Source of the DNA: Lagenorhynchus albirostris
Taxonomy: Eukaryota > Chordata > Mammalia > Artiodactyla > Delphinidae
Assembly: GCF_949774975.1 (NCBI RefSeq)
Contig: NC_083105.1
Span: 70,324,924 to 70,388,923, forward strand
Length of the DNA stretch: 64,000 nucleotides
Direction of reading: 5' to 3'
Numbering within the stretch: position 1 is the first letter of the stretch; the number at the start of each line of letters is the position of its first letter. Positions 11,346 to 23,105 of this stretch are shown here, piece after piece. Made by a program: the position numbers and the translations under genes. The notes below the pieces were generated by a model. The model saw nothing but the letters and a program-made list of their open reading frames with translations. It did not search any database and was not told where the DNA came from.

Positions 11346-12904
11346 CTGTCTTTAAACAAAATAAATTCAGCTTTATGAAAATATCAGTTTTTAAAAAATT
11401 TAACAGCAGCAACACTTTTAGCATGGACTAGTAACTATAGGGTAACCACTCCAGTGCTGAACTGGATGGCTGGGAGGTATACTGGTGGCAGGAGGGCTGT
11501 CCCAGGCAGGGATTCAGGGGCTCATAGGACATCACTTGGATGAGAGTGTGGCTAGTCAGCTGGCTGTCTAAGCGAACAGGAATTTGTACATATTTGTGGA
11601 TTTGATGAATTGTATAGTACTTCTCTTGGCTAACGATATTCTGATCAGTAATATCACCACAATTATCCTGCTAAGGGCAAGTAAAGTCAGATAAAAATTG
11701 TTGAGTCTGGAGAAATATTTATGACCTGGCAATTCAGTTGACAGTATAATTCTGTGGTCCATTCTATCAATAGAGCCTGTAGCTTTGAACCAAATTTAAA
11801 TTGTCATTTTCAAAATATCTGTTATTGGTGTTTTATTTTTCTGTTTATGAGGAAGACCCAAATAAATTGCTTTCGTGTTTCAAGTATAATCCAGGTGACC
11901 TGATTGTACCAATTAAGATTTTTTGTTATAACAATAGAAACAAACTTGTGTTAACTTAAGTAGATAAGGAAATCTTATTGAAGAACACTGGACCCAGAAA
12001 TGACAGAAAGTCTAAAGAGCTAGGCTTGGGACAGGGATAGGAATGCAGGGAGGCTGGGCAACCAGGACCAAAGTCAAAGTCACAGCCTGGAACACGTTGC
12101 TGGGGACTGTTGCAATCAGCATGTCAGTCTGGGCTCCCAGTGGTGCTGTGTGTTGCTGTTAACTCTTCCAGAGTCAATCTTTCCTGCTTTACTTCTTTGA
12201 TTGTCAGATAAAGAGTTACAGGTGAGGGCATTCAGACCGGCTGAAGTCACACAATTTGTCACTACAGTGTAGGGGTAGGGAAGGCACTAAGGTTTAGGGA
12301 TAAGGAAGGCAATATCTGCACTTGAAGGAATCCCTTAAACATTGGCAATGGGGCTAGACAGCCAAAGAGGTGAATATCTACATGTGACCATGGAATAAAG
12401 CCATGCTTCCATTTTATGCCCAGATCTTTAGCATACAAGTTCCTATCCTGCTTGCTATGCCTTTTGCCACAGTCTTCGATTCACCTGTCCCTAGAAATCC
12501 TCAGGACATGTGTTCAGGCTCCTCAGATTTTTCGGGTTGTCCCCTTAGCCCATCCTCTGGCTCTGGGTCTTTGTTCTTTCTTCAAAGTTCATCCCTCCCA
12601 CAATTATGTTGAGATGAGGTTGTAAAGTTAAAGAGATTTAATGGAATAATCAAAACTAATCAAAAGTGATTGTAACTGAGAAAAATGAAATGTATACCAG
12701 ACATGGCTGCTGTTTGAGTGAAGCCCTGTCCATGAGCTACCATCTACGACCCCATCATCAGCACCAGACTGCTGTCCTGTCAACAATGCCCCTTCATCTC
12801 CCTGCCCTTGAGCTTGTTTCTCTTTCTTTCCTAAAATGAAATAATCTGTGAGATGAAACTTGATCAACAGAGAATAACAAGCTAGTAAATATATAGAGAT
12901 CATC
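11346..12904. other. No gene; unassigned
   Basis: Bases ~11925-12260 (ACTTAAGTAGATAAGGAAAT, CTAGGCTTGGGACAGGGATA) resemble a degenerate interspersed repeat also hinted at ~26290-26470, but I cannot name it. Overlapping ORFs at 12403-12625 in two frames show no domain. Confidence 0.4.
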
Positions 12905-13600
12905 ACTTTCCAGGTTCCATTCTAAATTTCTTATATATCAACCCACATAATCCTCAGGTTACCCATGAAGAGGACTATTTTCCAGTTTTACAGATGAAAA
13001 CCGAGGCACAAAGATATTAGTAAACTGTGAAGAAGTTGAGACAGTCTGGGGCCTGGGACCCTCTGCTGCAGTGCTGCAATGCTGCACCTGGACACACCTC
13101 TCCTCGAGCAACAAAATACAAAGAAACTGTATGGGACTAAAAATAACTGTGTCCATACACCTTTGGGGCAAATTCTGGACAAAAGATACAAAAAGACCAA
13201 AAAAAAAAAAAATCCCAACTGCCACTTCTGAAGAGCTGGGAGCAAAACAGGGTACTGCACGTGCCTCCTGCACTCAACACCACCTAAGGGGTGGGCAAAA
13301 CACCTAAGCCACCCCTCCGGCTGGACCCCTGGACACACCCCAACCCTTACTCCATATAAGAAGCAAGCTTGCCACACCTCCACCCCCCAGGGAGCGAGCA
13401 AGGGAACCTGTTACTTGTTCTCACTCTCCCTGCTGCAGCAGGGGCCCCAATACAGCCTTGCCTGAATTTGTTGTCTGGCCTCTAGTCAATTTCTAATGAT
13501 TGAGGATGGCCAAGAACCTGGTCAGTATCAAAGTCACATGGCTAGTAAACAGAAGAAGCTAGGATTTGAACCTAGGTAATATTAACTCCATGATCTGAGT
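12905..13600 (-). mobile_element. MIR SINE, antisense, split by an LTR
   Basis: The left half (CAGTTTTACAGATGAAAACC GAGGCACAAAG, ~12983-13013) and right half (AAAGTCACATGGCTAGTAAA C, then GGATTTGAACCTAGG, ~13530-13580) are consecutive parts of reverse-strand MIR. The ~505 bp between them is foreign and has LTR features. Confidence 0.8.
13026..13530 (+). mobile_element. Solo LTR of an endogenous retrovirus (probable)
   Basis: A ~505-bp block runs from TGTGAAGAAGTTGAGACAGT to GGTCAGTATCA and sits inside a MIR. It has a TATA-like CCATATAAGAAGC at ~13352. Downstream come a C-rich U3/R-like stretch and an AATACA poly(A)-like signal at ~13449, followed by a TTGTTGTCTGG-type U5. No internal retroviral sequence flanks it. 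A clean TSD could not be read, so the end points may be off by a few bases. The 137-codon reverse-strand ORF is chance. Confidence 0.65.
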
Positions 13601-13872
13601 GTATAACCACTAAACTATGCTTTATGGTTTCCTATAAAAATACTGATCAGAATAACCAGCTCAGCCTTTAGCAGCACCGAGTCTGTCACCTCTATTCCAG
13701 AATAAGTTCCTTGCTTTATCTTTGCATAAACAGAAAGTTCATTGAAAGGATTTTCTCAAATCATAGGAGCAGTTTGCACTCAAGGAATTGAAGACTTCCT
13801 CTCCAGAAAAGTAGAAAAACCACTTGCAGACTTAAAAATAACAGTTTTCTTTACCTTCAACCAACAATTCTT

Positions 13873-14185
13873 TCTTTTTTAATGGTAAGTTTTTAAAAAT
13901 TAAGTTTGTTTATTTATTTATGGCTGCATTGGGTCTTCATTGCTGCGCTCAGCCTTTCTCTAGTTGCGGCGAGCAGGGGCTACTCTTCGTTGCGGTGTGT
14001 GGGCTTCTCATTGCTGTGGCTTCTCTTGTTGCAGAGCATGGGCTCTAGGCGAGAGGGCTTCAGTAGTTGTGGCGCACGGGCTTCGTTGCTCCGCGGCGTG
14101 TGGGATCTTCCTGGACCAGGGCTCAAACCTGTATCCTCCGCATTGGCAGGTGGAGTCTTAACCACTGTGCCACCAGGGAAGTCCC
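13873..14185 (-). mobile_element. CHR SINE, long form, with TSD
   Basis: Reverse-strand copy: A/T-rich tail at the left (13873-13920), long-form body, head CCAGGGAAGTCCC at 14173-14185. AACCAACAATTCTT at 13859-13872 and 14186-14199 is a perfect 14-bp TSD. The 114-codon ORF at 13906-14250 is SINE read-through. Confidence 0.97.
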
Positions 14186-14199
14186 AACCAACAATTCTT

Positions 14200-15560
14200 C
14201 ACCCACAAAAAAATATCCTTGGCTCAGTCGGAGTCTTATCACCCTGTTAAACACAGCGGGCTTTTCTTCTAATGGTAAACGAAAAAACATAAAAGGTGGA
14301 CAGTAGCCATTAGGCAGCGAGAAGTCAAGATATAAATAAGGTATGGCCTATTTTACTAAAATTCTTTTATTTATTTGAAGGACAAAAGTTTCCATGCCTG
14401 ACATTTCCCCTTTGTGTGTAGTACTGATTGCTGGAAGTTTTATGCTAAAGCCCACTCATGTGCTTGCATTGAAATATTGCCTCGCTTTAGTGATTTAATA
14501 CATTCAGATATCAATACCATGCATATGATTTATCAACTTGAAATCACCATGCCGTGTTTTGAGTGTGACATGTAGTTCCATTGTCAAAAGACTGCTAGCA
14601 AAAATGGTCTTTGAGCTGTGTGAAGAAAACCAGGAAATCTGGAATGGCAAGCCTCTCTTTTAATCTTTATTCTTTTGTTAACAAACACTGAGTTGCATGT
14701 GAAGCTGTTTAAGATTCGCCTTCCTGTTTAAATTTTGAGAACTGGCTTTTGCGTTTGTTTTTAAAAGCGCTTCCTTCTTTCTTAGATGGGTTCCTTCTAT
14801 CAACTCTTGCTTTAGTGTGAATAGGGGTCCTGGCTTCTTTGAAATCCTTTGATCATGTTAATGTTCAAGAGGGCCCATAAATGAAAGGGTTTCAGAGCAG
14901 ACAGTATAGCTTCTCATTAATCCCACACAGGATTCATCCTATCTCAACCGTCAGAGACAATTCATGAAGGAGTCTGGCATTAAGAAGGAAAATGAGCACA
15001 CTTCTCACACTTGATAAAGATCTGTATTAACTGTATAAAAAATGAGCTAGGCACCCTGGTGATGACTCTGACAACAAAATAGCAATAAAACCGATGATTA
15101 AAAATGAAGAAGACTGGCACTCTTTAGTAATTGGGAGCAGAGCTCTTAACCTTTGTGGTCATATACATATTTGTCTCGAGATACTAAGTTGAAAAGTCAT
15201 TATTTGCTGGTGTTTTGGTAGCTCTTTGGATTTGCTTTACAGGGAGACACAGAGTCTAATTCTGTGTTTGGAGCTGGGCTCAATATATCCTCAAAGTTCA
15301 ATAAATGTTTGCAATTACTGCAGTTATTTAGAGGACTGTGAAGTTGGTGGAGGTGGGCAAGACGCCCAGCTACTCCTCTGGTTCCACGTTGCAGGTGGGA
15401 GAGGCAGTAGGTGGCAGGTCTGAAATAGCTGAAGGATCCTTGTCCAATACATCGTAAAGGCTCCTGTATCTGCTGCTTATTGTCTCACTTTGTTAGAGCC
15501 AACTCCTTTCCTTCCTTCTCAGCACCCTTACTTATTTATTTATTACTTATTTGTCTTTTT
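14200..15560. other. Repeat-poor stretch, no gene seen
   Basis: About 1.35 kb without any interspersed repeat that I recognise, and with no ORF longer than 65 codons. It could be unique or conserved non-coding DNA; that cannot be judged from one genome. Confidence 0.4.
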
Positions 15561-16110
15561 TTTTCATTCAACAAATATTTAGTGGATGTATTTTTAAAAT
15601 CAGGCACTGTATGGTGAGTTGACAATTCACTGATGAAGAAAAGAGACATACTTTTTTTTTTTTGGAAGGTTTTGATTAACCTAAAGTATCTTTTAAAAAA
15701 TTTATTTATTTATTTTTGGCTGTGTTGGGTCTCCATTGTTGCACGCGGGCTTCCTCTAGTTGTGGTGAGTTGGGGCTACTCTTTATTGCTGTGCGTGGTC
15801 TTCTCACCACAGTGGCTTCTCTTGCTGTGGAGTATGGGCTCTAGGTGCACGGGCTTCAGTAGTTGTGGCACACGGGCTCAGTAGTTGTGGCTCACAGGCT
15901 CAGTAGTTGTGGCACACGAGCTCTAGAGTGCAGGCTCAGTAGTTGTGGCGCACGGGCTTAGTTGCTCTGTGGCATGTGGGATCTTCCCGGACCGGGGCTT
16001 GAACCCGTGTGCCTTGCATTGACAGGCGGATTCTTAACCACTGTGCCAACAGGGAAGCCCAGACATACTTCTTATGTTCATGGAGCTTACATTTTCCCCA
16101 GTGAATGAGT
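15561..16110 (-). mobile_element. Ancient interspersed repeat, split by a SINE
   Basis: CATTCAACAAATATTTAGTG (~15566), CAGGCACTGTATGG (~15602) and, beyond the SINE, TTCATGGAGCTTACATTTTC (~16077) follow the antisense order of a widespread old mammalian repeat (L2-like; family not settled). The same family recurs at ~27680 and ~61588. Confidence 0.6.
15654..16060 (-). mobile_element. CHR SINE, long form, with TSD
   Basis: AGACATACTT at 15644-15653 and 16061-16070 is the TSD. The body carries extra copies of the ~22-bp 'CTCAGTAGTTGTGGCNCACG' unit (~15860-15960), making it longer than the other long-form copies. A ~35-bp stretch at ~15663-15695 between the poly(T) and the SINE body (TTGATTAACCTAAAGTATCT) is not part of the usual tail. 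Confidence 0.95.
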
Positions 16111-17856
16111 CAGAACCAAAGAGGAATATTCAACCACCTGTGCCAAAGAGGATTATTCCACCTGTGGAATTGGCTCATACTGCATAGTATTTGAGCCTGG
16201 ATAGCTGTCTTATATTTAGATATGTTCATAGAGATAACTTACAATGTAACATAATTACTCATAGATCTTTAATTTTTAGATGTTAGTAGACCACAAATGT
16301 CATATTTTAGGCAGTAAAAAGATTCCCTTTGGCTTGCTTGCCTCACATTCAAGTTCATCAAATACAAAGGCTTTCTTCACTAAAAATGAGGCAGAGACTT
16401 TATGTTATAATTATTTTTCTTTTGTGGTTATGTTTCTTCTTCACATATACACTTTAGACATTTCTTTACTGTAATAAATTGGTAGTAAAATTTCTTAATT
16501 TTTGTTCATCTGTACCTGTTTGATTTGACCCTTGTTATAGAATAAAATTTATTATGTGATTTAAAAAATGAGACAGAGGATAATTACAAGATGATTTCCC
16601 AGGCAGATACATCAATATACCAATAATGCTGTCCCCAGCAGCCTTCAAGCAGCTGAGGATGGGGTGGAGGGTAAACAGAAACTCAAGAAAACCCAGAAGT
16701 GAAGACCTCTTTACTCACTAGAATTCTGCCAGTTTGAGTAAAGTAGTTTATAGAATTATTAAGAACTCCCAAACATGTACAATATTACATTAAGAAACAA
16801 TACCAACTCTGGCCCAGCTGATGGCCAAAACCCAAGTGGGATGAAAGAACTACTCTGCCTGCTTCCATCCCAAAGTTTTGATATTGCTGCTCCAATGTGT
16901 GGAAGAACCACCTAAAATATCCCCCAGCAGAGAGAATAGCAGAGGGAAACTGATGAGACAGTTTTCCAAAGGCCTAAGGAGGAGGCCTCCAGTTGTGTGT
17001 CTCAGATGTTTCCAGCGGAAGTTCCTCTTCTTCTATGTAACCCTGTACTCATCCACTTGATCCCTTAGAACTCTCTACTCACTAGACTGAGTCCTAGTGC
17101 CTTGTCCTAGAATGAGATCGGTCCAGAGAAGGATCTTCCTTCTTGGGGGAAGAGGAAAGTAAGAAGGAGAGGGTAGAAGTCTTGAGCTTTCCCTGGAATC
17201 ATCTAAACTACCACTGGGTAAGTATAATTACTGAATTTTAACACAGTTTCTGAAGAGTTCTCACATGATTTTGTCCAGCGATTTCCATACTGGAGGATAC
17301 AACCTATTTGTGGGGTGAAATCAATTTAGTGAGTCACAGTCTACATTGAAAAACAAATGGGAAACATACTAGGCCAAGATATGAAATAAATCTTTCTTTG
17401 TTGCCTGGAGTCAAAAAGTTTGAAAAGCATAGTTCTGATGATCTGTGTAGGCAATTGGTAAAAGTGACAGACATCAAGAAAGAGACAGAGTAGGGGAAAT
17501 AACTCTGGTTGGTGCTTCCTCCCCTACTCTTTCTTCTTAGGTATAAATGCTGTTTGGTCAGCTGAAGAACTACTTAATTTGCTATTGACAAAGGGAAAAT
17601 GGAACCTTTCTGATACTGCTTTGACTGGGACCGATGTTTCCAGCTTGGTCATTATCTAGCATCATTTCCATTTGGCTTTTTATTTTATTATTATTATATT
17701 GAGAGTCTTGAAGAAAATGCCCACCAGCCATGGACAGGTACCTTATTCAATCTCCCAAAAGACTATTGGCATGATAATAGCAGAAGCCCAATGGCTTCAT
17801 CAACTAAAAACCCAGACAAAAGCCAAACACTTTCCCTCCCTCCCGCACACTGGCTC
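16111..17856. other. No gene; unassigned
   Basis: No repeat family or domain recognised over ~1.7 kb. Short ORFs (16280-16474, 16878-17060, 17672-17890) lack recognisable motifs. Confidence 0.4.
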
Positions 17857-17869
17857 TGGCCACTATCTT

Positions 17870-18078
17870 TTTTTTTTTTCTTTTTTGTGATATGCGGGCC
17901 TCTCACTGTTGTGGCCTCTTCCGTTGCGGAGCACAGGCTCCGGATGCGCAGGCTCAGCGGCCGTGGCTCACGGGCCCAGCCGCTCCGCGGCATGTGGGAT
18001 CTTCCCAGACCGGGGCACGAACCCGTGTCCCCTGCATCGGCAGGCGGACTCTCAACCACTGCGCCACCAGGGAAGCCC
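17870..18078 (-). mobile_element. CHR SINE, short form, with TSD
   Basis: Near-consensus reverse-strand copy with T-tract at the left and head CCAGGGAAGCCC at the right. TGGCCACTATCTT at 17857-17869 and 18079-18091 is a perfect 13-bp TSD. Overlapping ORFs in several frames are SINE read-through. Confidence 0.97.
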
Positions 18079-18091
18079 TGGCCACTATCTT

Positions 18092-20028
18092 AATACCAGT
18101 TGATTTGGGTATTATATTCATACAAACTGAATAAAAGAATACATGGATCTTGCCTTTGAGGCACTTATTCTCTACAAATGTCAAGTTAGAGTTTAGAAAT
18201 GTTGAAAGAATTGTGTGAATCAAATTGTATTAAAACAGTGACCGGAATAATTTATTTCCAGTTCGATGTTATTTTCTTTATCATTCTTACTTTCTTCATT
18301 TTACAGGTGAGGAAACTGGGATCAAGATGGAATGAGCAGGGTGGAAGAGGAAGCTCCATAGATTAGACTTGGTCTCTGAGGAAGGTCACAGGACTGTCAG
18401 ATCTGTGAGAGAACCTGACTTTGGCTGTGGAGATTATTGACAGACAGCCTCACCCTGAAGTGTGGAGACGTGGGCAGTGGGAGCTCCTGGGCAGAAAACT
18501 CAGGAGGACAATAGAAACGAATAACCTGCTATGTAACTGCTATAACCAGGGTGTTCTTATGTCATTGATGCTTCATCCTTTTCTAATACAAATAATTTTC
18601 TAAATATATAGAGTACCTTATAGCTGAATTGCTCCTCTGCACTCCACAGTGGTTGGCATCAGTTCAAGTTGACAATCAAATGCACAAGGCACGATTGGCT
18701 TTAATCTACTACTATATTTATTTAGCTTTATAGAAGGGTGCAGGGCAGAATGCAGGAGTGGGGCATCTTCAATTCATTGGAAGTCCTGGCAGCTACTGAA
18801 GCACACCGTTTCCTTTCTCCCCTCCCCTTCATGGAGCTATATGTATGGTACAGGTGATTTCCCACCATCATTTTTTACCACACTAAACATGAAAGCCCAA
18901 GGCCTGCATGCCAATTCACAGCTCCTTCAGCCCAGGGGATGCCTCTTGGACCAGGGCTTGCACAGCAAACCAGACAGACACAGGATGAATTCCACATTTA
19001 TCCTAACTTGACCACTTCCAAAAAACAATACTCTGAGAAGACAGACTCAGAAGTCATTTCCCGGGCAGATTAGTGTTAACCGTTTCCTTACTTCCTGGAA
19101 ACCAGGGCCTGCAGTGTAAAAGAGCTGGGTCGTCTTGCCAAAAAGTGTTGTCACTTGCCTGGGAATCCCTGCTTTGGTGGTTGTCAGGTTAATTACCCTA
19201 GGGCCTCATTATTTATTTTTGAGATCTCCAGAACGAAAAGGAATGTTCAATATGCCTACCAGTTGGCAACCTACTTCAGTTTAGCACTGAGAATTACCAG
19301 CGGGGGTTAAGAATAAGGCCTGTGAGCCATGGGTGAAGGTTGGAGTGAGCAGGAATCAGCCTGATCCCCTCATCAGCAGTGAAATGGAGCAGACCTGCTA
19401 ACACCAAGTCATGTTCAGGAACACGGCAGCCCCAGACAATCCGAGGTGAGCAGCCCATGTGCTTAGGGGAGCACCTCCTGCCGGGGCTCCGGAAGTGACC
19501 TCCCACTGGGAGGACACGAGAGTAGACAAGGGCCTTGGTAGATTTATTCTTGCAGCTGCCAAAGAAAATATAAACTATTTAGAAGAAAACAAATGGCCAG
19601 GGGAAAAAGTAATTCTTGGAATAAAGGAAATAAGGAAAGAAAGAATCATGTAGCATTGATAAAGTGGCTATAAAGACATGGGCTGAAGCGGAAGGAAATT
19701 GACAAGACTCCTACAAAAGATGCATTGACAAGTCATCAGAGGTTGGGAGAAAACTAATCTAGCAGCAACAGCTGCCATTGCTAAGATATCCCGTCAGGTC
19801 CGTTGTTGTATCCCAGCCTGTAAAAATGTAAGCCCAAGGATGCCAAAACAGAATGGGAAACAAATTTGGCCCAAGATGTTAAATTTACTTCTCCGTTAAA
19901 ACAGTTGAACCCAAAGCCAATTGGCTCGAAGGCCAGTATCTTTTTCTAACTTCCAGCAGGAGATTCAAGGCCATATGCTGTGGTTAAAATAGAATGGCCT
20001 GGGGGCAGAGAACAAAGCTCTTTGAGAT
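18092..20028. other. No gene; unassigned
   Basis: Nearly 2 kb without a clear repeat. A stretch at ~19715-19860 can be read as broken protein sequence with an 'AATAxxAKISRQ...C..C' look, faintly like a retroviral integrase zinc-finger segment, but I do not accept it on this evidence. Confidence 0.35.
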
Positions 20029-20030
20029 TA

Positions 20031-20845
20031 CAGATCTTCCCTGATTTATGATGAGGTTACATCCGATAAACCATCATAAGTTGAAAATATTATAAGTTGA
20101 AATGCATTTAGGACTTCCCTGGTGGTGCAGTGGGTAAGAAGCCACCTGTCAATTCAGGGGACATGGGTTTGAACCCTGACCCGGGAAGATCCCACATGCT
20201 GCGGAGGAACTAAGCCCTTGTGCCGCAACTACTGAATCCTCATACCACAACTACTGAAGCCTACGTGCCTAGAGCCCATGCTCCACAACAAGAGAAGACA
20301 CCACAATGAGAAGACTGCGCACCGCAACAAAGAGTAGCCCCCACTCTCTGCAACTAGAGAAAGCCCAATGCAGCCAAAAATAAATTAATTAATTAAAAAA
20401 AATTTTTAAAGAAAAAAAAGAAAATGCATTTAATGCACCTAGCCTACTGAACATCGTAGCTTAGCCAAGCCTACCTCAGAACATTTACATTAACCTACAG
20501 TTGAGCAAAATCCTCTAATACAAGAGCTATTTTATAACAAAATGCTGAATATCTTGTGTAAGTTATTGAATACTGTACTGAAAGTGAAAAACAGAATGGT
20601 TGTGTGGGTACAGAATGGTTGTAAATGTATCAGTTGTTTACCCTCGTGATCGCCTGGCTGACTGGGAGCTGCAGCTGCTCACCTGCCCAGCATCACAAGA
20701 GAGAGTACTGTACCACATACCGCTAGCCCTACAAAAGATCCAAATTCGAAATTCCAAGTATACTTTCTACTGAATGTGTATAGCTTTAGCACCATCGTAG
20801 TCAAAAAAATTGTAAGTCATACTATCATGAGTCGGGGACCATCTG
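20031..20845. mobile_element. pogo/Tigger-like DNA transposon (non-autonomous), SINE inside
   Basis: Terminal inverted repeats: left CAGATCTTCCCTGATTTATG, right end (reverse complement) CAGATGGTCCCCGACTCATG. A TA dinucleotide flanks each side (20029-20030 and 20846-20847). Without the CHR SINE and its TSD the element is ~493 bp and has no transposase ORF, so it is an internally deleted, MITE-like copy. The GTAAGTCATACTATCATGAG region near the right end pairs with the left 'ACATCCGATAAACCATCATA AG' region. Confidence 0.75.
20111..20421 (+). mobile_element. CHR SINE, long form, with TSD
   Basis: Head GGACTTCCCTGGTGGTGCAG at 20111, tail GCCAAAAATAAATTAATTAA and A-rich end. AAATGCATTTA at 20100-20110 and 20422-20432 is the TSD. 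The host element is the Tigger-like transposon, which this SINE post-dates. The body lacks one ~40-bp repeat unit found in longer copies. Confidence 0.96.
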
Positions 20846-20847
20846 TA

Positions 20848-21419
20848 TTGGATGTTGATGTTCTGTAATATAAGCTGGAAAAAAGGAAGGCAATATTTGG
20901 GACCAAGAGTGAAAGTTGGTGAGAACATAGTGATACCGTGGTAGAAGGTAAAGGGATCACAGTAAAACTTCATACAGTAAAAAGAATGTATGAAATATGC
21001 TGTAGAGGCATCATCTGTGCCTGGATGTTTAAGTGGAATGTTTGTGATCTGTGAGTGGAGAACCATGTCATTACCAACTCATAGCCAAGTATAGGGCAAA
21101 GCATATATCAACTCTCTACATCCTAAGGGAGCTGTGTACCCATAGGTGATACCAAGATCTAGCAGGAGCAGTCCTCTGTCCCTCCCAAATACCTCTCCCA
21201 TTGATACAGTGAGTCTGTAAATCCCAGTTCCACGGATTCATTCCTTTGGTTTCTAGAACAGAGACTTGTCCTTAAGAAGGGCTCAATAAATACTGACTTC
21301 TGTTACAGAATGGTATCTGGAAATCTTGCAAAATAACGTTGGGAGCCTCTATCACATCTTTAGGTAAATGTCTGTATCAGTTAGGAAGAGTTTATGCCTA
21401 TAAGCAGCAAAATACCCAA
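20848..21419. other. No gene; old repeat scrap only
   Basis: AGAAGGGCTCAATAAATACT GACTTC at ~21276 resembles an old SINE/LINE 3' end. Nothing else recognised. Confidence 0.4.
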
Positions 21420-21650
21420 CTAATAATGTAAATAATATTAATAACTAATATTTATTATTTAACTATTATTTAGGAAATCTACTGTTGACATGTATTAACT
21501 CGTTGAAATGTCACAACAACCTTATGAGGTAAATGGTATTGCTATTGACATTATTTGAATGAAGAAATATGTATAAAGAGGTTAAATAGCTTGTTCAAGG
21601 TCACACAGCTAGTAAATTGCAGAACCAGAATTCAAGTGGCTAAATAATAG
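21420..21650 (-). mobile_element. MIR SINE, antisense
   Basis: ATTAACTCGTTGAAATGTCA CAACAACCTTATGAGG (~21493), GTATAAAGAGGTTAAATAGC (~21570), AAGGTCACACAGCTAGTAAA (~21597) are reverse-strand MIR in order, nearly full length. Confidence 0.88.
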
Positions 21651-22980
21651 AGACAATTCTTTCACATAAGAAATCTGGAAAGTGGTGAATCTATAGTTGG
21701 TTCATTCAGGGGACCTGCCATGTCAGGACATTGGGTAGGTGCCTCTGATATCCTTCTTCATGCTCACAACTTGGCTGCCATATTATTAAGCATCACATCC
21801 CCACACAGCTGTGTCCCAAGCAGGTGTCAGAGGGAAGTAGGAAGAAGGTCCCAATAAAGAAGGAAAAGGTTTAGAATGGAGAGATGGTGCCTGTAAAAGA
21901 AATGCTCCCAACTTTATGCCTTTTAAAAGTCAGACTAGCTGTGACTGACGTTAGCAGCCTGGCCCTGCACAGGTAGCAAACATCAACATGCAGTACAAAG
22001 GCGGAAGGGTGTGAAGGCAGGAACGCAGAGGCTCTTCCACGTACCACTGGATATAGTACTATTACAGCACCTATTTATAGTTGTCATTATATGTCTGGTC
22101 TCTCCTGCCAGATGGTGCACTTCTTATGGAGACATACTGGGACTTGGTCACCTTTGTAGCCCCTGACACATGTGGGCTCTGTTCTGTTCCTTTGATGGGG
22201 TTCCATTGGAGACAGTGGGCTTCACTGGCTCACCCACCAAGTCCTGGAGTCTGTCTACTCTGCTCTCTGTACTGGGTGGACTGATGGATGATTCATTATT
22301 GTGGGTAATAAAAGCCACAACCCAACTGTTTTGTCTTTTAAAGAAAAAGACTTCATTCTCTTTAGTTTTAGCTTTAACAGGGTAACATATTAATCTTAGC
22401 ACATTTTGAATTGTCTCAACACTGTGCTGCATTAAAAAAACATTAGCCTAATATCCAAAAAATCACAAGAAAATTCGTTTAGACTTCACTTATGTCCCTT
22501 AACAAGGGTCCTAATGGAAATTCTTTTACATAGAGCAAAACTACCTAAAATCCTCTTTCGCATCTCCCTAGCACCTTGCATATCAGTATGGCAGCTACCC
22601 CCAATCTCTCCCTATCTCGTCCACAGAGTCTTTAAAGGCTCAGCTTGTGCTGGCTGCTATCTTTCTCTTTCCCTGAGGTTCTATTCCCACCCCCTTCTGT
22701 CCTTTGCCGCTTTTCTCATGAATGTAGTTTCTCCAGAATTTTTTTCAGTTTTCTTGATGAACACAACCCAAAACACAAATGAGCCTTCTTCTTTTGAATT
22801 GGGAAGGAAATACCTGTGCATTAACATTTTTGATCTTCATTACAATGGAAAAGGATAGAAGACTGCAGGAGCATGACTTGAAAATGGAGGGAATATTCCA
22901 AATCAACTGCTTTGCTGTGCAGGTTTCTCAAAAACTTCTTTTCTAGGTCAAATTTCACAACCTCTCTTTGTTTCAAACGT
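21651..22980. other. No gene; unassigned
   Basis: No repeat recognised with confidence. The 114-codon ORF at 22514-22858 is the longest here and reads as hydrophobic, Ser/Pro-rich translation with no domain; I treat it as chance. Confidence 0.4.
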
Positions 22981-23105
22981 TCTCATCTGGTAAATGGGCA
23001 TAATGATTGTACTTACCTTAAGAAAAGAAGGTTATTGTGAGAGTTAAAATAATTGATATGTGTAAAGTACTGTACATAAAGAACAGTCCCAGATAAAATG
23101 TAAGC
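22981..23105 (+). mobile_element. MIR SINE fragment
   Basis: CTCATCTGGTAAATGGGCAT AATGATTGTACTTACCTTA and GAGAGTTAAAATAATTGATA TGTGTAAAGTACTG are the 3' half of a sense MIR. Confidence 0.8.

Noticed and set aside
12988..13401. 137-codon reverse ORF
   Set aside because: Lies antisense across the LTR and MIR; no recognisable protein.
15860..15960. CRISPR-like regularly spaced repeats
   Set aside because: The repeated AGTAGTTGTGGC units are the internal repeats of the long CHR SINE in a mammalian genome.
19715..19960. Faint integrase-like reading (AATA, ISRQ, C..C)
   Set aside because: Needs frame choices, lacks the following catalytic region and no LTR lies nearby; too weak to call a retroviral remnant.
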